NCBI RefSeq assembly: GCF_010731695.1
Contig: NZ_AP022586.1
Span: forward strand, 2,976,001-3,040,000
DNA from: Mycolicibacterium litorale
Lineage (GTDB): Bacteria > Actinomycetota > Actinomycetes > Mycobacteriales > Mycobacteriaceae
Reading direction: 5' to 3'
DNA length: 64,000 nt
Both the position numbers and the translations under genes were made by a program. This document shows, piece by piece, positions 56,052 to 64,000 of this stretch; position 1 is the first letter of the stretch; each line of letters begins with the position of its first letter. The notes below the pieces were generated by a model. That model worked only from the letters and a program-made list of their open reading frames with translations, ran no database searches and was not told the DNA's origin.

Positions 56052-59000
56052 GTGACCAGACCTCCCGGCATCGGATTGTTGACCGCTCCGCTCCGGGCCG
56101 CCGGGACAGTGACCCGCACCGCCGCCGCCGTCGCACTGGAGGCGCTCGGCGGCCCCACCGCGCGCCGCTGCCAGGCCGTCGGGAACCGCTGCTGGGTGGA
56201 GGTGCGCGGCCTCGGGGGCGAGCACGCCGGCGACATCGCCGCCGAGGTGGTGCGCGCGGTCAAGGAACTGCCGGGGGTGCGGTCGGTGGCGCTGAACACC
56301 ACGGTCGCGCGGATCGTGGTCACCGTCGACGATGACGGCCCGTCACTTCCGGACGTGCTGCGCACCGTCGACGACGCCGAACGCGCGGTCGACGCCGGCG
56401 CGCGGCGCACCCAGCCGATGAACCTGCCGGGCGACGATGCGGTCCTCGCCGCGCGGACCGCGGGCGCGGCCTTCGCCATGGCGGGACTGGGCCTGTCGGT
56501 GAGCGCGACGGTGCTGCGTCTGCGCGGGTTGCCCGACGTCGTCTCGGCCGTGCCGACCCTCGTCGACCACATGCCCCGCCTGCGCAGACAGGTGGAGAGC
56601 CGGCTGGGCCCCGACGGCACGGATCTGCTGTTCGCCGCCGCGCACGCCACCATGGCGACACTGGCCGTCTCGCCGGTGTCGGCGGTGGCCGAAGCCGCGC
56701 AGCGCACCATGCTCGCCGCCGAGGCGTGGAACGACCGGGCGTCGTGGCGGCGTCACGAACCGTCGCTGTCCCAGCACGCGTCCGACGACCGCCCGCCCAC
56801 CAAGCGGGTCTCCCCTCCCGAGGGCAAGCCCGAGCGCTACGCCGACCGGGCCGCCACGGTCGGTGCGGCCGCGGGCCTGGCGCTGGGGGCGCTGTCCGGC
56901 AACCTCGCGGCAGCGGGCGAGGCGGCTGTCGTGGCCGCCCCCAAGGCCCTGCGCACCTCGCGGGAGGCGTTCGCCTGTGCGCTGAGCCGCGGGTTCACCG
57001 CCCAGCACGGCGGCCTGGTCCTGCATCCGCGGGCGCTGCGCACTCTCGACCGCATCGACACCGTGGTGATCGATCCGCGGGCACTGCACACCGACGAGGT
57101 GATGGTCAGCCGGGTGCGCGGGCTGACCAACTCGCACCGCAGTCGGGCCTGGCAGGCCGCGCGCAAGGCGCTGGCCGACGGCCGGCTCACCACCGGCTGG
57201 CATCCCATGTCCGAGGTCCCGGACGCCGGCGAGGAGGGCGAGGTCCTCGTCAGCCACGTCCGCGATCCGCACGCCGCGGCCGTGGTGGCGGAGGCGCGCC
57301 GCACCAGACCGCGCGTCGTGTCCATCGCCGACGACGGATTACGTTCCCTGGCACAGGGTTTCGACCATCTGCATCCGGTCGGCGAATCTCCCGACGAGGC
57401 GCTGGCCGAGGCGGTGGCGGCCGCCAAGGACGACGGCGCGACAGTGCTGCTGATCACGACCGCCGACATGACCAGCCCGCATGCCGCCGACGTGACCGTC
57501 GGCGTCCTGCGCGAAGGCAGGCCGCCGCCGTGGAGTGCCGATCTGCTCGTCGACGACCTCACCGGCGCGTGGCGCGTCCTGCATTCGCTGCCCGCGGCCC
57601 GCGCGGCGAGTGAGAAGGGCGTGGAGCTGTCGCTGTCGAGTTCGTCGATCGGGGCGCTGATGCTCATTCCGGGCGTTCCGGGCCGAGGTCCCGTCTCGGT
57701 GCACGCGGGCGCCATGGCGGGCCTGCTGTCCGGCTTCTCGGCAGGCCGACGGGTGTTCCGCGACGCACTGCCCAGCGCCGAACCCGGCCACGACTGGCAC
57801 GCGCTGCCGGTGGACGAGGTGGCCCACCTGCTGCCGCAACGGGAAGGTCCCGTCGAGGACGGCTCCGAACGCAGCTTCGTGCCCGAACCCGTTGTCGGAG
57901 TGTGGAATTACGCCCGCGACTTCGTCGGCGAGGTGCGCGCGAACCTGGCCGACCCGCTCACCCCGATCCTCGTCACCGGCGCGATGGCGAGCGCGCTGCT
58001 CGGCTCGCCCTTCGACGCCGCGCTCGTCGGCAGCGTTCTGCTGGGCAACGCCGCACTGTCGGCCGAACAGCAGCTGCACGCCGAACGCATCCTGCGGCGG
58101 CTGCTCGCCGTCCAGGATCCGCCGGCCCGGCGCCGGCTGGGTGCCGACGAGGCCGACGGCGACGAGGAGGTGGCCGCCACCCGGCTGCGTCCCGGCGACG
58201 TGATCGAGGTGCGCTCGGGAGAAGTGGTCCCGGCCGACGTCCGGCTGACCGAGGCCGTCAACCTCGAGGTGGACGAATCCTCGCTCACCGGAGAGTCGTT
58301 GCCCGTCGCGAAGGAGACCGATCCGTCGCCCGGCGCACCGCTGGCCGAGCGGTCCTGCATGCTCTACGCCGGTTCGACGGTGGTGGCGGGCAGCGGAATC
58401 GGCATCGTGACCGCGGTGGGCGCGAGTTCGGAGATGCAGCGCGCGATCGCGATGGCGCCGTCGAAGTCGAGGGAGATCGGCCTGCAGGCCCAGCTGCGCC
58501 GGATCACCGGCCGTGCCCTGCCGTGGAGCCTGGGCGGCGGCGCGCTCGTCGGACTGCTGTCGATGCTGCGGCGCACACCGCTGCGTGCATCCGCCGCCAG
58601 CGCCGTGGGCGTCATGGTGGCCGCGGTGCCGGAGGGGTTGCCGTTGGTCGCCACACTCGCCCAGCTGGCGGCCGCCCGCCGGCTGTCCGGTGAATCGGTG
58701 CTGATCCGCAACCCGCACTCGGTCGAGGCGCTCGCGCGCGTACAGGTGGTGTGCTTCGACAAGACCGGGACGCTGAGTGAGAACCGGTTGCAGGTCAAGA
58801 GGTTACGGCCGGTCGAGGGGCACACCGAGGCCGAGGTACTGGCCATGGCGGCCAGCACCATCGTGGTCCGCAACGGTCAGCGCACCGAGCACGCCACCGA
58901 CGACGCGATCCTGCGTGCCGCGGGTCGCGACGACCCCGATGCCGGCACCCGGGAACCCGATGCGGTGCTGCCGTTCCAGTCGGGCCGCCCGTACGCCGCC

Positions 59001-60407
59001 GCGCTCACCGGCAACCGGCTCACCATCAAGGGCGCCCCCGAACGGATCTCCGCCTCGCTCGCCGACGACCTCACCGACGACAGGGCGCTGTCATCGCTGT
59101 TCGACGAGATGACAACCCAGGGGCTGCGGGTCCTCGCGGTCGCAGAGTGCGAGCTCAGCGACGAGGACGCCCGCGTCGCGGCCGGCGACCCCGAACGGCT
59201 CGAGCAGTTGTGCGCGTGCAACCTGCGCCCCGTCGGCGTCGTCGGGCTGGCGGACACACTGCGGCCCAGCGCCGGCGATCTGCTCCGCGCGCTCGGCGAC
59301 AAGGGCATCGGCGTCCGGCTCATCACCGGTGACCACCCCGTCACCGCCGCCGTCGTCGCGAACGACCTCGGACTCGATGTCACCCCCGATCAGGTGGTGA
59401 CGGGCGACGAGTGGGAGAACATGTCGGCCGACGAACGCGCCACGGCCGTGGCCGAGTACGCGGTGTTCGCCCGGATGACGCCGGAACACAAGATCGACGT
59501 GGTGCAGGCACTCGAAGACAGCGGTGTGGTCACCGCGATGGTCGGCGACGGCGCCAACGACGCCGCGGCGATCCGCGCGGCGAGCGTCGGGATCGGGGTG
59601 GCGGCCCCGGGCAGCGACCCCGCGCGCACCGCGGCGGACGTGATGCTGCTCGACGGCCGCATCGACGCCCTGCTGGAGGCCATCGACGAAGGCAACCAGC
59701 TGTGGCGCCGCGTCCAGTCGGCGGTCTCGGTGCTCCTCGGAGGCAACGCAGGCGAGGTCTGCTTCGCGCTGATCAGCAGCCTGTTGACGGGCCGGTCGGT
59801 GCTCAACGCCCGCCAGATGCTGCTGGTCAACATGCTCACCGACGCGCTGCCCGCGGCCGCGCTGGCGGTCAGCCCGCAGTCCGACACCGGGGAGGCCGAC
59901 CGCGACGAGTCGGCGATGTGGCAGGCGATCGCGATACGCGGCGCGGCAACCACGACCGGCGCGACCGCGGCGTGGCTGATGGCCAGTGTCACGGGGACGC
60001 CGCGGCGGGCCGCCACCGCCGCGCTGATCGGGCTGGTGTCCACGCAGATGTTGCAGACGCTGCTCGATTCGCACGGCCCGCTGGTGGTGGCCACCAACAT
60101 CGGCACCTTCGCCGCGATGATCGGCATCATCAGCACCCCGGCGGTGAGCCAGCTGTTCGGATGCACGCCGGTCGGGCCGTTCGCGTGGGGTCAGGCCTTC
60201 CTCGCCGCGGCGGCCGCCACGGCGATCTCGGCCGTCGCGCCCGCGCTGCTGCAGCGCCTCACCGGGGCCGGTTCAGTCGTCGACGATGACCACGACGCCG
60301 GCGCGGACGAGGACGGCGTAGATCTCGCGCAGCGGCGGGGTGAGGACGCGGACGGCCCCGCCGAGGAGCGCGTCCTGGCCACTGCTTCGCACCAGGCCGG
60401 CAAGTAG
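56052..60407 (+). CDS. Very large P-type ATPase (CtpH/CtpI-like)
   Basis: 1451 residues. A soluble N-terminal region of about 600 residues includes an HMA-like fold (about 47-97, VEVRGL...ELPGVRSVALNTTVARIVVTVDD) without the CXXC metal site. The ATPase core follows: TM pairs, actuator loop (VDESSLTGESLPV), PEGLP membrane motif, phosphorylated D903 in CFDKTGTLSENR, KGAPE, and the hinge MVGDGANDAAAIRAA; then about four more helices. The PEGLP motif places it with P2-type pumps (Ca2+/H+-like) rather than heavy-metal P1B. Transported ion unknown. GTG start with AAGG upstream. It separates lat from lrpA, unlike in M. tuberculosis. Confidence 0.9.
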   Translation: MTRPPGIGLLTAPLRAAGTVTRTAAAVALEALGGPTARRCQAVGNRCWVEVRGLGGEHAGDIAAEVVRAVKELPGVRSVALNTTVARIVVTVDDDGPSLPDVLRTVDDAERAVDAGARRTQPMNLPGDDAVLAARTAGAAFAMAGLGLSVSATVLRLRGLPDVVSAVPTLVDHMPRLRRQVESRLGPDGTDLLFAAAHATMATLAVSPVSAVAEAAQRTMLAAEAWNDRASWRRHEPSLSQHASDDRPPTKRVSPPEGKPERYADRAATVGAAAGLALGALSGNLAAAGEAAVVAAPKALRTSREAFACALSRGFTAQHGGLVLHPRALRTLDRIDTVVIDPRALHTDEVMVSRVRGLTNSHRSRAWQAARKALADGRLTTGWHPMSEVPDAGEEGEVLVSHVRDPHAAAVVAEARRTRPRVVSIADDGLRSLAQGFDHLHPVGESPDEALAEAVAAAKDDGATVLLITTADMTSPHAADVTVGVLREGRPPPWSADLLVDDLTGAWRVLHSLPAARAASEKGVELSLSSSSIGALMLIPGVPGRGPVSVHAGAMAGLLSGFSAGRRVFRDALPSAEPGHDWHALPVDEVAHLLPQREGPVEDGSERSFVPEPVVGVWNYARDFVGEVRANLADPLTPILVTGAMASALLGSPFDAALVGSVLLGNAALSAEQQLHAERILRRLLAVQDPPARRRLGADEADGDEEVAATRLRPGDVIEVRSGEVVPADVRLTEAVNLEVDESSLTGESLPVAKETDPSPGAPLAERSCMLYAGSTVVAGSGIGIVTAVGASSEMQRAIAMAPSKSREIGLQAQLRRITGRALPWSLGGGALVGLLSMLRRTPLRASAASAVGVMVAAVPEGLPLVATLAQLAAARRLSGESVLIRNPHSVEALARVQVVCFDKTGTLSENRLQVKRLRPVEGHTEAEVLAMAASTIVVRNGQRTEHATDDAILRAAGRDDPDAGTREPDAVLPFQSGRPYAAALTGNRLTIKGAPERISASLADDLTDDRALSSLFDEMTTQGLRVLAVAECELSDEDARVAAGDPERLEQLCACNLRPVGVVGLADTLRPSAGDLLRALGDKGIGVRLITGDHPVTAAVVANDLGLDVTPDQVVTGDEWENMSADERATAVAEYAVFARMTPEHKIDVVQALEDSGVVTAMVGDGANDAAAIRAASVGIGVAAPGSDPARTAADVMLLDGRIDALLEAIDEGNQLWRRVQSAVSVLLGGNAGEVCFALISSLLTGRSVLNARQMLLVNMLTDALPAAALAVSPQSDTGEADRDESAMWQAIAIRGAATTTGATAAWLMASVTGTPRRAATAALIGLVSTQMLQTLLDSHGPLVVATNIGTFAAMIGIISTPAVSQLFGCTPVGPFAWGQAFLAAAAATAISAVAPALLQRLTGAGSVVDDDHDAGADEDGVDLAQRRGEDADGPAEERVLATASHQAGK

Positions 60408-60416
60408 GTTCGCCAT
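60273..60416 (-). CDS. Possible 47-residue protein antisense to the ATPase 3' end
   Basis: A 47-residue frame (MANLLAGLVRSSGQDALLG..., ending VLVRAGVVVIVDD) runs antisense to the last 135 bp of the P-type ATPase. On the minus strand TAGCGT is followed by 8 nt and its ATG (60416), a near-leaderless arrangement. The C-terminus is hydrophobic. Coding is plausible but unproven. Confidence 0.35.
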   Translation of the reverse strand: MANLLAGLVRSSGQDALLGGAVRVLTPPLREIYAVLVRAGVVVIVDD

Positions 60417-60462
60417 GCCCCAGGACGCTAGGCCGAACCGGCGAACGGAAGGTGACCCCGAA

Positions 60463-60705
60463 GTGACCGGTGCCCCATCACATCGTGACGTCGCGGCCCG
60501 CGTGGCCGGTGCGCAACGATTCGCGATCTCGCTGCCCCTGGTCGGCAAGGTGCCGTTCCCCCGGCCGGAGCAACTCGCGTTCTACGCCGCGCTGGCGGGG
60601 CTGGTCGCCGTGGAGATCGTGGAGTGGCCGGTGGCCGTCGCGATCGGCGCCGGACACGCGCTGGTCAGCCAGAGGCAGCAGAATCACCCGCAAGAAGGGC
60701 AATGA
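60463..60705 (+). CDS. Small conserved-looking membrane protein
   Basis: 80 residues from the GTG at 60463. An amphipathic/polar N-terminus (ARVAGAQRFAISLPLVGKVPFPRPEQ) precedes one hydrophobic helix (LAFYAALAGLVAVEIVEWPVAVAIGAGHALV). GGAAGG lies about 10 nt before the GTG. Function unknown. It converges on lrpA with 9 bp between stops. Confidence 0.6.
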   Translation: MTGAPSHRDVAARVAGAQRFAISLPLVGKVPFPRPEQLAFYAALAGLVAVEIVEWPVAVAIGAGHALVSQRQQNHPQEGQ

Positions 60706-60714
60706 CCGGAATAA

Positions 60715-61194
60715 TTACGGTACGTTCTGCCGTCCCTCGTAAAAAGTCTGTAGAATGACCGTGCTTCGGGTTCGCACGTTCGCCGCGGTCCGGATCTGCT
60801 GCAGCAGATCCTCGAGCGCTCGTGCCGACCCCACCCGCACCAGCAGCATGTAGCTCTCGTCGCCGGCCACCGAGTGGCAGGACTCGATCTGCGCTATGTG
60901 TTCCAGCCGTGCGGGCGCATCATCGGGCTGGGAGGGATCGAGAGGGGTGATCGCGACGAACGCCGACAGCTGGTGTCCGACCGCTTCCGGGTTGAGCCTC
61001 GCCTGGTATCCGGTGACCACGCCGCGCGACTCCAGCCGGCGCACACGCGACTGCACCGCCGATACCGACAGACCCGCGCTGGCGGCCAGATGCGCGAGCG
61101 TCGCTCGACCGTCGGCCACGAGCTCACGGGCCAGGATGCGGTCGATCTCGTCGAGCGGCGCCGGCGGGTGCGGATGCTCGTCGGGTTCGCCCAT
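60715..61194 (-). CDS. lrpA: Lrp/AsnC family regulator LrpA
   Basis: 159 residues: N-terminal helix-turn-helix (LDEIDRILARELVADGRATLAHLAASAGLSVSAVQSRVRRLESRGVVTGYQARLNPEAVG) and C-terminal RAM ligand-binding domain (LSAFVAITPLDP ... VAGDESYMLLVRVGSARALEDLLQQI). It corresponds to Rv3291c, which binds amino acids and controls lat. It is divergent from the semialdehyde dehydrogenase. ATG 61194 is chosen from the HTH position and the adjacent leaderless box; the long open frame upstream is a shadow. Confidence 0.93.
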   Translation of the reverse strand: MGEPDEHPHPPAPLDEIDRILARELVADGRATLAHLAASAGLSVSAVQSRVRRLESRGVVTGYQARLNPEAVGHQLSAFVAITPLDPSQPDDAPARLEHIAQIESCHSVAGDESYMLLVRVGSARALEDLLQQIRTAANVRTRSTVILQTFYEGRQNVP

Positions 61195-61200
61195 GGCGGC

Positions 61201-61206
61201 ACTGTA
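61201..61206 (-). promoter_or_regulatory. Leaderless -10 box (TACAGT) of lrpA
   Basis: On the minus strand TACAGT is followed by 6 nt and the lrpA ATG at 61194. Confidence 0.55.
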
Positions 61207-61272
61207 GCCGAGGCCACGGCTCCCGAACCGCACACGACACCGAGAACAGCACCCACGGAGAAGGACACAGCG

Positions 61273-62850
<1,578 letters not shown>

Positions 62851-64000
62851 CCGACCGGCGGATGACCCGCTGTTCCACGAGATCCGCCCCGCGCGCCACG
62901 CCGCCGGTGGCGGCGAAGCCGTCGGCGACCCGTCGCGCGCCTGCCGTCATCGCCAGTGCGCGTTCGACTCCCGCCCGCAGACGGGGCGGGGTGAGGCGCC
63001 GGGCCGGGATCCTGGTGCCGCACCGCGCCGCCTCCACCCGCCGGGCCACCTCGAACTGGTCGCGGCCGTAGGGCACCGCGCACACCGGGACGCCCCGCGC
63101 CAGCGCCTTTTGGGTGACGCCCATACCGCCGTGGGTGATCGCGCAGATCGCGCGGTCGAGCACCGGTCCGTGCGGCAGGAATCCCGTCACCGTGGCGTTG
63201 GGGGGCACCACGATTCCGTCGGGGATGCCCGCCGGACAGGTCGCGACGACGTGGACGGGCGCATCGGCGAGCGCGGTCAGCGCGGTGGCGACGAGCGCGG
63301 AATCAGCCTGCTTCACCGATGACGTCGTGACCAGCACCACCGGCATGTCGACGGCGTCGAGCCACTCCGGCGTGTCAGCGGCGGCCGGGTCGAACTCGCA
63401 GGGGCCGATCATCTGTACGGCATCGCCCCAGCCCGGGTGGGGATACTCGAACGGCTCGCCGCCCGCCACCAGCATCAGCGGTGCGCGACGCAGGACGGCG
63501 TCCACATCGGACAGGGCGGGAAGTCCACGCTGGGCCCGAAACACGTTGACGTGACCCATCATCGGCACGTCGAACACCCGGCGCACCACCGTGCGCACCC
63601 CCAGGTCGCGCACCCACCCCACCGGACCCCGGCGCGGCGCCATCCCCGCACCCACCGGCGGCATACCCGGGGAGGTGAGAAACGGCGTGTACGGGGAGAA
63701 CACCGCCCACGGAAGCCTCGAGGCCTCGGCGACGGCCATCGCACCCCAGCAGTTGATGTCGAGCACCAGCACGTCGGGTCCCACCCGCGCGACCGCGTCG
63801 TCGACATCGGCCAGTTCGTGTGCGCCGCGCGCACCGAAGGTGTCGATGGTCATCCGCAGCACCGCGCGGCCACTGCCGGCGCGCCAGTCCTCGCTGACGA
63901 TGGCCTCGATGCGGGGATCCACAGTGTCCGCGGCCATTCCGGCCGCACGCGCGACGGGGACGCCGGCCGCGTAGGTGCGCACGTGGACGCGGTGCCCGCG

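Overview
This window is chromosomal DNA from a rapid-growing, high-GC mycobacterium (Mycolicibacterium-like). The evidence is conserved gene order: fadE25-purE-purK-gtrA-PH protein (the Rv3274c-Rv3278c order of M. tuberculosis), accD5-accE5-maf-sseA-sufE-like-accA3 (Rv3280-Rv3285), sigF-rsbW (Rv3286c-Rv3287c), usfY-membrane protein-lat-lrpA-aminoadipate semialdehyde dehydrogenase (Rv3288c-Rv3293). GTG starts, 4-bp GTGA/ATGA stop-start overlaps and leaderless promoters (TANNNT about 6-8 nt before an ATG/GTG) are common. Several accessory blocks are inserted into this backbone. I saw no tRNA, rRNA, transposase, integrase or CRISPR array.

Layout. (1) 1-12.5 kb is an exopolysaccharide locus: GT4 (5'-truncated), Wzy-like polymerase, Wzz-like chain-length protein with a degenerate BY-kinase domain, Wzx-like flippase, GT2, a GT87 membrane transferase, then (after birA) a DPM1-like GT2, an FAD oxidoreductase and an initiating sugar-phosphate transferase. 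A second initiating transferase lies at 16.8-18.3 kb. (2) 12.5-25.0 kb is the housekeeping backbone: acyl-CoA dehydrogenase, purine biosynthesis (purE/purK), and the biotin-dependent acyl-CoA carboxylase (accD5, accE5, accA3) that supplies carboxylated acyl-CoAs for lipid synthesis; BirA would biotinylate AccA3. (3) 25.0-33.5 kb is a phosphonate uptake and catabolism island without C-P lyase: PhnC/PhnD/fused PhnE transporter, phosphonatase-like HAD hydrolase, FAD oxidoreductase, PhnZ-like HD oxygenase, alcohol dehydrogenase and a PhnF-like GntR repressor, with two copies of a TGGTATAGACC operator. A possible small RNA precedes it. (4) 33.4-37.2 kb holds an alpha/beta hydrolase, a nucleotidyltransferase, and the SigF stress switch (anti-anti-sigma, sigF, rsbW).

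(5) 37.5-51.8 kb is the most unusual part. Following a topoisomerase IB is a long minus-strand sugar cluster encoding UDP-glucose dehydrogenase and UDP-xylose synthase (UDP-xylose supply), GmhA, HldE and a GT2-GmhB fusion (ADP-D-glycero-beta-D-manno-heptose supply), two GT9 heptosyltransferase-like proteins, an O-carbamoyltransferase, and several GT2/GT4 enzymes. Together they predict a heptose- and xylose-containing, carbamoylated glycan in an organism without classical LPS. (6) 51.9-53.9 kb returns to SigF-type stress genes (SDR, CsbD, UsfY) with recognisable GTTT-N14/16-GGG promoters. (7) 54-64 kb carries a membrane-anchored Mrr-like nuclease, lat, a very large CtpH/CtpI-like P-type ATPase, lrpA, the lysine-catabolic semialdehyde dehydrogenase and a GT1 glycosyltransferase cut by the window edge.
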